Shown: positions 37,131 to 45,375 of the stretch, in pieces
How the letters are laid out: every line of letters begins with the position of its first letter
How positions within the stretch are numbered: the first letter of the stretch is position 1
Source of the DNA: Bacteroidota bacterium
GTDB lineage: Bacteria; Bacteroidota; Rhodothermia; Balneolales; Balneolaceae
Reading direction: 5' to 3'
DNA: 53,154 bases
Assembly (NCBI GenBank): GCA_027621355.1
Contig: JAQCBZ010000001.1
Coordinates: 1 to 53,154 of the forward strand
Notes under the pieces: model-generated
Database searches by the model: none
Seen by the model: only the letters and a program-made list of their open reading frames with translations
What the model was told of the DNA's origin: nothing
Made by a program: the position numbers and the translations under genes

Positions 37131-38212
37131 ACCATGAGGCAACAGGGCTTGAAAAAGACGCTTCCTCTATGGAAAATCCTCAAGATGTGACGAGTCCACA
37201 AGAGCCAAAACAACCCAGTATGTGGGGAAGACTGGCTAAAATCGTGGGCTCTCTTGTGATTGCTGGGGTGTTGTTGTGGTTTTCATTGCGCGGAATTGAC
37301 CTTCAAGAGTTTTGGCAACAACTTCAGCGAGTCCCTTTGGGCTGGGTCTGGATTTTCATCCCTGTCGCAATCCTCAGTCACTTATTTCGAGCTCTGCGAT
37401 GGAGACTGTTGATTGAAAAAGAAGGCTCTGAGGCGAAAACTAGCACGTTATTTGCCGGCGTCATGTTGGGGTACTTTATGAACTTCCTGGTGCCCAGGCT
37501 TGGCGAAATCACAAGGCCTGTCTATGTGGCACGAAAAATCAATGCCTCTTCAAGCTGGATGATTGGTACGATTGTTTTGGAGAGGATCATCGACTTACTC
37601 ATCCTCATTGGGTTATTTTTCTTTGTGATTTTGGCCTTGTTGAGCGACTCAAGTGTCGTGACGGGCCTCTTGGGAACCGATGAGGTCCCCACGACTTTAT
37701 TGCTAGGCATTGTGGCTGCGGCGCTTATCGTGTTAGGCTTGATCTGGATTGGCTTGAAAGGGATCATGGCCTCGCGCGACCGACTTCCAGCACCTGTGCA
37801 AAAAATCGCTGATTTAATCGTCTCATTTGGACAGGGTGTGTTGTCTATTCGTGGACTCAAAACCTGGCCTCAATTTACTGGGTATACAATTCTTACGTGG
37901 TTGGGGTACATCGCCATGAGTTACCTCCCCTTCTTTGCCATTGAGACGGTGCAGTCTGGTGTAACCTTAGGATTTACCGAGGCAATTGTCATTACTGTGG
38001 TGGCCGGAATTGGAATTACCATACCTACGCCCGGTGGAATTGGCACCTATCATTTGTTTGTGCAACAGGCACTTTTTTTATTGTATGGTGTACCACTTGT
38101 TGAAGGTCTTGCCTATGCTACATTATCCCATGGGCTAGGGATGATTGTGATTTTAGTCTCTACACCCATCCTGCTCTGGTTTGACAAGAATTTTACAAAT
38201 GATGCGTTATAA
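37127..38212 (+). CDS. Flippase-like membrane protein (LPG synthase TM region / UPF0104 family)
   Basis: The 361-aa polytopic protein has about eight membrane helices and the family marks: SLRGIDLQEFWQ near the first helix, RALRWRLLI, GYFMNFLVPRLGEITRP and the C-terminal TPGGIGTYHLFVQQALFLLYG. The family includes the membrane half of lysylphosphatidylglycerol synthase and AglD-like proteins and is thought to flip or modify lipids; no aminoacyl-transferase domain is attached here, so the substrate is unknown. It overlaps the LolA-like gene by 4 bases and is 4 bases ahead of the outer-membrane protein gene. Confidence 0.85.
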   Translation: MNHEATGLEKDASSMENPQDVTSPQEPKQPSMWGRLAKIVGSLVIAGVLLWFSLRGIDLQEFWQQLQRVPLGWVWIFIPVAILSHLFRALRWRLLIEKEGSEAKTSTLFAGVMLGYFMNFLVPRLGEITRPVYVARKINASSSWMIGTIVLERIIDLLILIGLFFFVILALLSDSSVVTGLLGTDEVPTTLLLGIVAAALIVLGLIWIGLKGIMASRDRLPAPVQKIADLIVSFGQGVLSIRGLKTWPQFTGYTILTWLGYIAMSYLPFFAIETVQSGVTLGFTEAIVITVVAGIGITIPTPGGIGTYHLFVQQALFLLYGVPLVEGLAYATLSHGLGMIVILVSTPILLWFDKNFTNDAL

Positions 38213-38216
38213 CACG

Positions 38217-40118
38217 ATGAAATCGATTCTTAAAACTTGGTCCGTTGGGTTTATGACGGTAATGGGTGTCTCTATGGTCTTTTGGTTAAGCCCATGGACT
38301 GGGGTGGTTGCACAGGATAATACGGGAGGATCAGGATCTGGAAGTGGATCAGAATCTCGTGGTGAGAGCTCGCTACTCCCTGAGATTAACCCACAAGACA
38401 TTGAAATACGAAGTGAGTACAAAGCGCAATTTCCCGGTGTGAGGCGTCAACCGATACTTGGATTTAAGCCAAGAGCTCGCGTGTTTCAGCTAGACCCCAA
38501 TCGAATGCCCTACATGGAGAGTGTGGACGAGGTGATCATGAACCTTCCCATTGGGACCTTGTCCAGGCCCGACGCTCCCCCCTATTCAGCATGGACTCCA
38601 CCTGATCCAGAAACGTTGCTTCTGACGGCGTCGACAAGTAGTGCCATTACTCCTCGCATAAGACTTGATTGGGCAACCAAACCACAGCGCCAACCAATCG
38701 GTGGCCAGATGGACTCAGTGGGTCGCAGTCAATCGTATAAGCCTTGGGTTGGCATTATGTTGGATGGCATGAGTGAAGGGAATGCTGAGCCATTTGACGA
38801 GGTTCAGCGCTCAAAGGCTATAGGGCAAGTCTGGATTCGTAAACCTTTTAAAAATAATGTGAATTGGTCCACCACACTGGGCGGCTCCCATCGTGTGTTG
38901 GAGTGGTATTCAAGGCCCTCAGATTGGGTGCCACCTGCAGGGATTGAGGGCGCTGCCTCGGAGAATGATGAACCATTATGGCGGAATCAATGGAGTGTAT
39001 TGGAGGTAGAAACGCAGATAGCCAAACGTCGTCTTGATCAGCAACATTGGACCGTTGAGCTTGCTGCATCATTAGGCAGCTCTTCGTACGAAGACGCCGT
39101 GACACAAGAATGTTGTCAACCCTTTGATCGGGATGTCTCCAATGTGGAGTTGGCGTTTGCCAAACAATGGCTTGGAGCCAATCCACAAGATTATTGGGTC
39201 ATGGATGTGGCCACAGGGTGGTTTGCACTAAGTGGAGAGCACCAGGGGTATGTGACGACCACGGGAGAGTTTAAGCGGTGGTTGTGGGGCCGCACTCCAT
39301 TTGGTGCTCATGCTGGTATTACCCTGAGTCAACGCACGGATAAAGGGTCTACATTGTATCCTGTCGGGGGAGCCTCGTTTGAGCATACGTTTTCTCGCCT
39401 CCTAACACTCGATTTCGACGTGATGCAAGAAGTTCAGTTTGGGAGTGTAGACCAAGCCTATGAAAAGGCGCCCACGAGCCCTTACCTCGACCTGTTGCCA
39501 CCATCCGTAAACACGACAGCAGATGCAACGTTACGCGTTTCCTTTCCGTGGTCTACGGAGCTTGCACTTCATGGGTCAAGTAGTATCCAGAGGGGGTATA
39601 CACTTCCTGTGTGGGGGGCTTTGCCATTAAACCAGGCCAGCCAAAGCCTTGGGGTTAGGCATCAGTGGACATCGCGTCAAGCGTGGATTCACGAAGCCTC
39701 TGTGGCCATCACGCAACCCTTACTCGTCGACAGGGTTTGGTTTAGATTTGCAGGTGGACAACGATGGAGTGAGTTGTTAGATCGCCCCTCCGCTATTCAC
39801 TCATCGATTGAGAGCGTACAAAAAGGTGCCGAGGTCCCCTTACTCGCAGATCGCTGGATCCGACTTCATGGCTATGGGGTACTCATGGAGGGTCTCGTGT
39901 TAGACATCGAGGCGCATTATGAAGGGGAAGCCGTGACGAGTGTTGGAACGCCCATTGAGGGTGACTGGATGATTCATTCAAAGTTGGAATTTCAAATAGG
40001 AGAGGCATTCGGTATTTTTGCAAGAGGAGTCAACCTTACGTCATCTAGACGGATTCTGGTTGAAAATATGCGCACACGCCCTGGTGAAGTTTATTTTGGG
40101 CTGCGATGGACTCCATAA
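38217..40118 (+). CDS. Outer-membrane beta-barrel protein, TonB-receptor-like without a plug
   Basis: The 633-aa product has a signal peptide (about residues 1-33, ending VVAQ), a Gly/Ser spacer, and a body of alternating polar/aromatic strands; the end GEVYFGLRWTP is typical of a final barrel strand. It resembles the barrel part of TonB-dependent receptors but I see no plug domain. I chose ATG 38217, the start that gives a clean signal peptide 4 bases after the preceding stop; in-frame ATGs at 38199 and 38202 exist. Its place among ftsK, LolA-like and TonB/ExbBD genes suggests a role in envelope transport or assembly. I know of no named family for it. Confidence 0.7.
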   Translation: MKSILKTWSVGFMTVMGVSMVFWLSPWTGVVAQDNTGGSGSGSGSESRGESSLLPEINPQDIEIRSEYKAQFPGVRRQPILGFKPRARVFQLDPNRMPYMESVDEVIMNLPIGTLSRPDAPPYSAWTPPDPETLLLTASTSSAITPRIRLDWATKPQRQPIGGQMDSVGRSQSYKPWVGIMLDGMSEGNAEPFDEVQRSKAIGQVWIRKPFKNNVNWSTTLGGSHRVLEWYSRPSDWVPPAGIEGAASENDEPLWRNQWSVLEVETQIAKRRLDQQHWTVELAASLGSSSYEDAVTQECCQPFDRDVSNVELAFAKQWLGANPQDYWVMDVATGWFALSGEHQGYVTTTGEFKRWLWGRTPFGAHAGITLSQRTDKGSTLYPVGGASFEHTFSRLLTLDFDVMQEVQFGSVDQAYEKAPTSPYLDLLPPSVNTTADATLRVSFPWSTELALHGSSSIQRGYTLPVWGALPLNQASQSLGVRHQWTSRQAWIHEASVAITQPLLVDRVWFRFAGGQRWSELLDRPSAIHSSIESVQKGAEVPLLADRWIRLHGYGVLMEGLVLDIEAHYEGEAVTSVGTPIEGDWMIHSKLEFQIGEAFGIFARGVNLTSSRRILVENMRTRPGEVYFGLRWTP

Positions 40119-40138
40119 TACCATAGAGGGAACCAAAC

Positions 40139-40360
40139 ATGGGTCAAAAGCCGATAGATCATGCGATTGGTGAATGGATAATTGACAAATTGCGGCGTCA
40201 TGAAGAGGTCGATTTGATGCCTTTTGGGCACCTTCGAGTAAAGCATCAGCCCCAAACGCGAAAGGATCAGCCTGAAGGGGGTTGGTCATTGATTCCACCC
40301 AAGGATGAGATTGAGTTTGTCCACTCCCGTAACGAACATAAGGGTGGGTCAACCACATGA
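40139..40360 (+). CDS. HU-CCDC81-type domain protein, first half of a split pair
   Basis: A 73-aa protein with the pattern of the bacterial HU-CCDC81 domain 1: EWIIDKLRRHEEVDLMPFGHLRVK, then PPKDEIEF, as in the start of Bacteroidota proteins that continue with domain 2 and a SPOR domain in one chain. Here it ends with a TGA inside ATGA and the next gene carries the rest. Whether this is a real split or a frameshift cannot be told; the reading frames differ by -1. It starts 20 bases after the barrel gene. Confidence 0.65.
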   Translation: MGQKPIDHAIGEWIIDKLRRHEEVDLMPFGHLRVKHQPQTRKDQPEGGWSLIPPKDEIEFVHSRNEHKGGSTT

Positions 40361-41331
40361 TTACCAATCAGGAACTTATTGCAACACTGATTGTCAAAAC
40401 CGGTCTTGATGAACAAACGGTCAAAGGACAGCTTCTAGCATGGCAAAAAGAGGTGTCTAATGCGTTGGAAAATGGGGAAGAGGTCAAACTTTATGGCGTT
40501 GGTGTACTGAAACCTACGGGAGGAACCCTTGAATTCACTCCCGATCCCCAACTCGCGCATGAGGTGAACTTCAAGTATGTCGGGCTAGCAGAAGTGGTGC
40601 AGCAGATGCCAGAGGATCCGTCCAAAGGGGCGTCGACGGAGGCAGTCAAAAAAGTTGAAGCATCTGAAGGTCTGGCAACTACCAAAACGGTGCCTTCACA
40701 GACTAAGACCACCGACTCTACCTCAACGCCGAAGACTCCAAAAAAATCCACCACATCCACGAAGGTGGATCGCCCGTTTGATCAAGGCTCACCACTTCGT
40801 TGGGTCGCTGCTATTGTCGTACTTGCAACAGCTTTCACACTGCTTTTGTGGCAATTGCCGATACAGCGCCCAAGCGCTGTAGAAACCATGGCTGAAGCTC
40901 CTAGCCAAGTGGACTCACCCCAAGAGTCTGGGGCAGAAACTGGGACAAACCCTGAAACTGAATCTAACACTGCGCTCGGCCCTGAAACTGCGCCTGAGTC
41001 AGAAACCGCTCCAGAGCCTGATCTAGAATACTCCGGTGAGGAGTATGGCTTAATGGGACCCTATAATGAGTCCCTTGAGGAATCGTACACCATTGTTTTG
41101 TATAGTTTAAGTAATCGGCAAAACGCCTTAGCACAGCGAGACGAGTTACAGGATCAATCCTATCGTGCCTTTGCACGAGAACGACAACTCAATAGCGGTA
41201 CCCTTACAACACAGGTTTGCGTAGGGCAATTTGAAGGTTTTGAACAAGCGGTAAACGCAGCAAACGCCAGTTTTGGCGAAGCAGGCATTAACTTTTTTAT
41301 TTCAGCACACAGTCAATCCATCCTAGAATGA
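40357..41331 (+). CDS. HU-CCDC81-type domain plus SPOR domain membrane protein
   Basis: The 324-aa product has an HU-like domain (about residues 1-80, with VKLYGVGVLKPTGG), a Lys/Thr/Ser-rich linker, one membrane helix (about 148-168), an acidic Glu/Pro/Thr-rich periplasmic spacer and a C-terminal SPOR domain (about 245-322, YTIVLYSLSNRQNALAQRDEL ending in FISAHSQSI-like strand). SPOR domains bind denuded peptidoglycan at the division site, which fits the ftsK operon; the HU-like half stays in the cytoplasm. It overlaps both its neighbours by 4 bases (ATGA). Confidence 0.8.
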   Translation: MITNQELIATLIVKTGLDEQTVKGQLLAWQKEVSNALENGEEVKLYGVGVLKPTGGTLEFTPDPQLAHEVNFKYVGLAEVVQQMPEDPSKGASTEAVKKVEASEGLATTKTVPSQTKTTDSTSTPKTPKKSTTSTKVDRPFDQGSPLRWVAAIVVLATAFTLLLWQLPIQRPSAVETMAEAPSQVDSPQESGAETGTNPETESNTALGPETAPESETAPEPDLEYSGEEYGLMGPYNESLEESYTIVLYSLSNRQNALAQRDELQDQSYRAFARERQLNSGTLTTQVCVGQFEGFEQAVNAANASFGEAGINFFISAHSQSILE

Positions 41332-42047
41332 ACGAAACTACCCAACTCGACTCCCTCGCAGGAATCGTGAATGAATCCACCTCTATGAGTCTGTTTGAGC
41401 TTCTGGCCCAAGGAGGGATCCTCATGATTCCCATCTTTTTACTATCACTGGTTGCGCTCTATGTGGTCATTGAACGCCTCCTTGTGATCGGCATAGCGTT
41501 CTTCCAGATTGATGACTTTTTGACAGACGTAGAGGGCCATATGAAGCGTGGTGAGCCTAGGCTAGCGATTCAATATTGTGAGGACATGCATAAGCCTCTC
41601 TCTAGAATTGTCAAGGGCGGGCTGACGAGACTTGGAAGATCTTTACGAGATATTGAAGAAGGGATCCATACAGCAGCAAAAAAAGAGATTTTCTATCTCC
41701 AAAATCGCCTTCACTGGCTAGCAACCATTGCAGGCGTCGCTCCCCTACTAGGCTTTACTGGCACCGTCACCGGGATGATTCGTGCCTTTATGGAATTGCA
41801 GTCCCTCCAGGGTAATGCGAACCCAAGCGTACTTGCTGGTGGGATTTGGGAAGCCTTGATTACCACAGCATTTGGCCTGATTGTGGGAATTATTGCTTTT
41901 GGGTTCTACAATTATTTAGTGAGCCGAGTCGATCGACTGATCTTTGAACTCGAGAATGCTTCGGCAGATTTCATGGAGTTGCTCCAGGCGCCCGCACCTG
42001 GAGGTGGTAAACAAGCAGGATCTGCTAACCCATCGCCAAAAGGATAA
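41328..42047 (+). CDS. ExbB/TolQ/MotA-type proton channel subunit
   Basis: The 239-aa inner-membrane protein has three helices (about residues 20-45, 130-155 and 175-205) and the family stretch WLATIAGVAPLLGFTGTVTGMIRAF, followed by GIWEALITTAFGLIVGIIAF. With an ExbD-type partner it uses the proton gradient to drive TonB or Tol. It directly precedes exbD and tonB genes, so ExbB is the likelier role, but TolQ cannot be ruled out because no tolA/tolB/pal is seen here. The start overlaps the SPOR gene by 4 bases. Confidence 0.92.
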   Translation: MNETTQLDSLAGIVNESTSMSLFELLAQGGILMIPIFLLSLVALYVVIERLLVIGIAFFQIDDFLTDVEGHMKRGEPRLAIQYCEDMHKPLSRIVKGGLTRLGRSLRDIEEGIHTAAKKEIFYLQNRLHWLATIAGVAPLLGFTGTVTGMIRAFMELQSLQGNANPSVLAGGIWEALITTAFGLIVGIIAFGFYNYLVSRVDRLIFELENASADFMELLQAPAPGGGKQAGSANPSPKG

Positions 42048-42051
42048 TCCC

Positions 42052-42468
42052 ATGGCCATGCAATTCCGTAAAGACTCCTCAAATCTGAAGCCACTGACGC
42101 TTTTTTCTCAGTCATCGTTGACGGATATCATCTTGTTGTTGTTGATTTTCTTCTTGTTGACCTCCTCGTTCGTGTCCAATTATGGCATTAAGGTGAATAT
42201 TCCAGCCGCTTCGACGGCCTCTGCAGGGGAGACCCAGCAAATCACGGTCTCCATTACTGAGGAGGGGAGGTATTTCCTCGATGGTAATGAGATTGAACGA
42301 AGTGGTTTAGGGGCGGAGCTGAGAGTAGCACTCGATGGCAAGGAGAATCCCATTCTTGTGATTCGAGCAGATGGAGACTCTAAGCTTGAGGAGTCTGTTT
42401 ATGTCATGAATTTAGGTAAGGCGCTGGACCTTCCATTGGTGATTGCTGCGGATCGGCAATCAAACTAA
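42052..42468 (+). CDS. ExbD/TolR biopolymer transport protein
   Basis: The 138-aa product has a short cytoplasmic N-terminus, one membrane helix (about residues 24-42) that starts with the conserved aspartate D25 in SLTDIILLLLIFFLL, and a periplasmic domain with VLVIRADGDSKL. The aspartate is the proton-path residue of the family. I chose ATG 42052, 4 bases after exbB; a longer frame from 41944 is inside exbB. Its partners are the ExbB-like protein upstream and TonB downstream. Confidence 0.93.
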   Translation: MAMQFRKDSSNLKPLTLFSQSSLTDIILLLLIFFLLTSSFVSNYGIKVNIPAASTASAGETQQITVSITEEGRYFLDGNEIERSGLGAELRVALDGKENPILVIRADGDSKLEESVYVMNLGKALDLPLVIAADRQSN

Positions 42469-42480
42469 TCGCAACAATTG

Positions 42481-43257
42481 ATGAACGAAGACCGGCAGGC
42501 AATTTTATTATCGGTTACGATCCACGCGATACTGTTGTTGTTGGCGTGGTTTGTGGCGTTGGAACCTCAAACTCGTTTTCAAACCTCGATGCTTGAGGTG
42601 ACCTATGGAGAGTTAGAGCAAGGGCGCCCGCTTCCGCCTAATGAACCTGTTGAAGAGGAGGCAGAAGCCACTACGGAAACAGAAGAAGAGATGGCTCCCG
42701 AGGCTCCTAATGACCCAGAACCTGTGGAAGCCGAGCCGACACCCGAGCCTGAGCCGACAGAAACAACTCCCGAGCCTGAGCCCGAGCCTGTTGAACCACA
42801 ACTAGAGCCCGAACCAACCCCTGAACCCGAGATTGTGGAAGATCCCGAGACGCCGGTGGACGATCCAACCCAACCTCAATATGCGGTGGAACAACCTGAG
42901 ACGGAGCCCAAAACCCCCGTAGAAGAGACCCCTGCGATAGATGCTGAAGAGGGTGACGCAACCGATGATGAATTACAATCCCCCTACGAACTCAAATGGG
43001 AAGGCGAATTGGGTAGAGACCCACGCGTTCAGCCGCTTCCTGTCAACCGCACCAATACAGATGCGACCATCACCATTCGCTTCGAAGTAAACCCAGATGG
43101 GTCCATTGGTCGCACGCTACCTATTCAACGAATGAATCCTGAGCTCGAACGAGAGGTCATGCGAACGCTCCGAAATTGGCGCTTTAATCCACTACCAAGC
43201 CGGGTTCCTCAGGAAGCTCAGTGGGGAACCATTACGTTTCGGTTCGTGGTGGAGTAG
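42481..43257 (+). CDS. TonB-family energy transducer
   Basis: The 258-aa protein has an N-terminal membrane anchor (about residues 7-27), a long Pro/Glu-rich spacer of PEPEP type (about 40-155) that spans the periplasm, and a TonB C-terminal domain (about 165-258) with a GSIGRTLPIQRMNPELEREV-like stretch and the final FRFVVE strand. It couples ExbBD to outer-membrane receptors. It is the last gene of the ftsK operon. The ATG at 42481 is preferred to a TTG at 42478. The spacer coding sequence is itself repetitive (GAGCCTGAGCC-like units). Confidence 0.92.
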   Translation: MNEDRQAILLSVTIHAILLLLAWFVALEPQTRFQTSMLEVTYGELEQGRPLPPNEPVEEEAEATTETEEEMAPEAPNDPEPVEAEPTPEPEPTETTPEPEPEPVEPQLEPEPTPEPEIVEDPETPVDDPTQPQYAVEQPETEPKTPVEETPAIDAEEGDATDDELQSPYELKWEGELGRDPRVQPLPVNRTNTDATITIRFEVNPDGSIGRTLPIQRMNPELEREVMRTLRNWRFNPLPSRVPQEAQWGTITFRFVVE

Positions 43258-43311
43258 AAGAGCATAGCGATTTAAAGATTGTTGAAGCTCTTTACAATTA
43301 GTTAATATCTA

Positions 43312-43329
43312 CTGTGACTATTGTTACAG
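43312..43329 (+). promoter_or_regulatory. Predicted Crp/Fnr-type operator before the TPR/SnoaL-like gene
   Basis: CTGTGACTATTGTTACAG is an 18-bp palindrome with one mismatched pair. Its core TGTGAC-N4-GTTACA matches the TGTNAC-N4-GTNACA pattern of the two sites next to the regulator gene at 44570-45250. The centre is 67.5 bases before the ATG at 43388, close to the 63.5 and 69.5 bases seen for the other two. A TATTTATT box at 43351-43358 would fit a promoter activated from this site. Confidence 0.6.
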
Positions 43330-43387
43330 ACATTTCAATATTTATCTAGTTATTTATTTTCCTTACACAAAACTAAATATCGGGATC

Positions 43388-44539
43388 ATGAGAACAATAG
43401 CTTTTTCACTATGTCTTTTTGCGCTCAGCGTAACTCAAGTCCATGCACAGTGGGTCGAAAGTGCTTCTTGTGACGAACTTTCGAGTACGTTAGCCAACAA
43501 AGCCATTACACATTTACTAAATCTAGAACCTTTATCAGCAGTTGCCACTGCAGAAGCTGCACTCATTGTAGATAATTCTTGTGCGCTAGGCCATCTAATC
43601 TTAGCCGATGCAGCTATCGAACGTGATAAACAATTACATCTAGATAAACTCTCAAAGGCTGGTTTGTCTAGTGTAGAATCTTCCTATTTGAAGATCATAT
43701 TATCTTCAGATGAAGAACGGCCGGCAGTCGCAGAGGATGTATTCAAAAAATCCTCCGATAATGCATTATTACATTTCAAGTATGCAAGTTCCAACCAAGA
43801 TTGGGATTCTATGCTAGATGGTGTAAACCAGCATGTTGGAAGTGAGGTGTCTCTACCTTTTCTCAATACAGTAGCGTATGGATACTCTGGTGGGCAATAT
43901 GGAGAGCCTAATTACGATCGCGCTATGGAACTACTGGATATTGCAATTACAATTCAAGAATCGCCAAACATACGTGACTCAAGAGCAGAGCATTTTGCAA
44001 ACATGGGAGATTTCGAGTCAGCGTTTGAGGAGCAGCTTCACGCGTATGCATCAAATGGCAATGCTGGATCACCATACAGAACCAATTTAGTAAAATACTA
44101 TCGTGCTACGCAGCATGAGCAATTGCAAAGTGAGCTAAAAACACTGGTGCAAAAGCGCATGGATGCGACTAGAGAAAATGATCGTGAGGTGCTGCAAGAG
44201 CTCACGGTAGAAGGTTACTCTGCAGTTGCTTGTAATTCTAACCTAGAAGCTTGCTATGTGACAGATCCTTCCGTAGAACCTAATATTAATCTTGAATGGT
44301 TATCCTTTGAAGCAAACAACATGGAGGTTTACTTCAATGGTAACTTTGACAATGCCATCATAACATTTGATGCCAAAGGATCTTATACAACGACTGGAGA
44401 AGTGGTTACAAACTACTCAACCAGAGTTTCTGAGGTGTGGAGCCTAGAAGAGGGCGCATGGAAGATGTGGCTTTCAAATTATGCTCCAAAGCCTGATGCA
44501 AGTGGCATCCCATCATCATTATCCTCTATTTACTACTAG
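43388..44539 (+). CDS. Exported protein with TPR-like and SnoaL-like regions, unknown function
   Basis: The 383-aa product begins with a signal peptide (residues 1-21, ending VHAQ). Residues about 25-255 are helical and look like degenerate TPR units (NYDRAMELLDIAITIQESP; RAEHFANMGDFESAFEEQLHAYA). Residues about 260-383 resemble a SnoaL/DUF4440-type cone fold, with alternating strands ending in VWSLEEGAWKMWLSNYAP. Two cysteine pairs may form disulfides (CNSNLEAC). I recognise no named family. Base composition is AT-richer than in the flanking operons, and a strong terminator follows. It is probably controlled by the Crp/Fnr regulator encoded convergently downstream. Confidence 0.75.
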   Translation: MRTIAFSLCLFALSVTQVHAQWVESASCDELSSTLANKAITHLLNLEPLSAVATAEAALIVDNSCALGHLILADAAIERDKQLHLDKLSKAGLSSVESSYLKIILSSDEERPAVAEDVFKKSSDNALLHFKYASSNQDWDSMLDGVNQHVGSEVSLPFLNTVAYGYSGGQYGEPNYDRAMELLDIAITIQESPNIRDSRAEHFANMGDFESAFEEQLHAYASNGNAGSPYRTNLVKYYRATQHEQLQSELKTLVQKRMDATRENDREVLQELTVEGYSAVACNSNLEACYVTDPSVEPNINLEWLSFEANNMEVYFNGNFDNAIITFDAKGSYTTTGEVVTNYSTRVSEVWSLEEGAWKMWLSNYAPKPDASGIPSSLSSIYY

Positions 44540-44561
44540 AGATTTTTCATAGGGTACAATT

Positions 44562-44598
44562 AAAAAAAGCTAGGACTTGACAGTCCTGGCTTTTTTTT
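44562..44598. terminator. Bidirectional intrinsic terminator
   Basis: AAAAAAAGCTAGGACT (44562-44577), loop TGAC, then AGTCCTGGCTTTTTTTT (44582-44598): a stem of about eight base pairs with A/T runs on both sides. It serves the plus-strand exported-protein gene and the convergent regulator gene, whose last codons (to 44570) lie inside the hairpin. Confidence 0.88.
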
Positions 44599-45250
44599 CA
44601 TCTATTTGAGACCCTATGAGCATACATATTTTTCCACGATGAAGGCTTAATGCCCCTGTTTGCTCTAGTTTCTTAAGCGTCCGAGTAACGACCACACGGC
44701 TAGATCCTATCTCCTGAGCAAGCTCATCATGAGTAATCTTAATCATGTGTCCGTTTTTAGGATGGCATGAAATCGTGATAAATTCTTGTACTCTTTGTTC
44801 AACCGTTTTGGTCATGGCGCCACTAAAGCTATTCAAAATCTGGTTGTAACCTTTGGTCATTGACTGAAGAACAAAACGGTTCCAGCTCTCAAAATGATCT
44901 TGCAGGTAACCCACTTCATATACTGGTATACATAGTTTTTTTACCGGCTTAATTGCAACACCCGTCACAGCACTAGGTTGTTTTGTTAGTGCAGCTACAA
45001 GAGATGTTGGACAAGTTTCCCCAGGCTTGACATGGCAGATGACATACTGCTTATCCTTTTGTGCATCGTATCTGTAGAGCCTTGACTCACCTACTAAGTA
45101 TAAAGGTATACGATTCACAGGGTCGCCTTGGTGGATTGCCTTCTCACCCACAGCTTGATTCACGATAGAATAATTGTCAGACAAGTAACCAATGAGACCC
45201 TTATCAAAAGGGAATAGGGATAATCGAGACCATATTTCGGATGGGTGCAT
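44570..45250 (-). CDS. Crp/Fnr-family transcription regulator
   Basis: The 226-aa product has an N-terminal cyclic-nucleotide-type beta roll (about residues 20-125, with QGDPVNRIPLYLVGESRLYR and VKPGETCPTSLVAAL), a long dimer helix (about 128-155) and a winged helix-turn-helix (about 170-215) with THDELAQEIGSSRVVVTRTL as recognition region. There is no N-terminal cysteine cluster, so it is not a classical Fnr oxygen sensor; the ligand is unknown. Two identical palindromes lie in the divergent promoter region and one more upstream of the neighbouring exported-protein gene, which points to autoregulation and a local regulon. Its end overlaps a terminator. Confidence 0.88.
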   Translation of the reverse strand: MHPSEIWSRLSLFPFDKGLIGYLSDNYSIVNQAVGEKAIHQGDPVNRIPLYLVGESRLYRYDAQKDKQYVICHVKPGETCPTSLVAALTKQPSAVTGVAIKPVKKLCIPVYEVGYLQDHFESWNRFVLQSMTKGYNQILNSFSGAMTKTVEQRVQEFITISCHPKNGHMIKITHDELAQEIGSSRVVVTRTLKKLEQTGALSLHRGKICMLIGSQIDEKKARTVKS

Positions 45251-45303
45251 AGGCTAAGTGATTGTAAATGAGTTGTTTAATGACATGCTTTTTGTGCAAC
45301 GCA

Positions 45304-45323
45304 TATGTAACCTAAGTAACATA
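45304..45323 (-). promoter_or_regulatory. Predicted operator 1 (regulator side)
   Basis: TATGTAACCTAAGTAACATA, a near-palindrome (16 of 20 positions equal to its reverse complement; core TGTAAC-N4-GTAACA). An identical copy lies 72 bases away. Its centre is 63.5 bases before the regulator start at 45250. If the regulator activates from position -41.5 as Crp does at class II promoters, transcripts would begin about 22 bases before the ATG. Confidence 0.72.
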
Positions 45324-45333
45324 ATCACAATTA

Positions 45334-45366
45334 TTTAACATCAATTTAACAGCAATTTAACATCAA
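45334..45366. repeat. Three tandem 11-bp repeats between the two operators
   Basis: TTTAACATCAA (45334-45344), TTTAACAGCAA (45345-45355) and TTTAACATCAA (45356-45366) follow each other without a gap; only one base differs in the middle copy. A period of 11 bp is close to one helical turn, so a protein could bind each copy on the same face of the DNA, or the A/T tracts could bend it between the two palindromes. Confidence 0.85.
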
Positions 45367-45375
45367 TAAGACAAT

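Noticed and set aside
42613-42961. Minus-strand frames opposite the tonB spacer and the repetitive GAGCCTGAGCC units as a possible repeat element.
   Set aside because: The repetition is explained by the PEPEP spacer of TonB.
43258-43292. AAGAGC...GCTCTT inverted repeat after tonB as a terminator.
   Set aside because: Only six base pairs with a loop of 23 and no T run behind it.
44570-45250. Calling the regulator a classical Fnr oxygen sensor.
   Set aside because: The N-terminal cysteine cluster needed for the Fe-S centre is absent.
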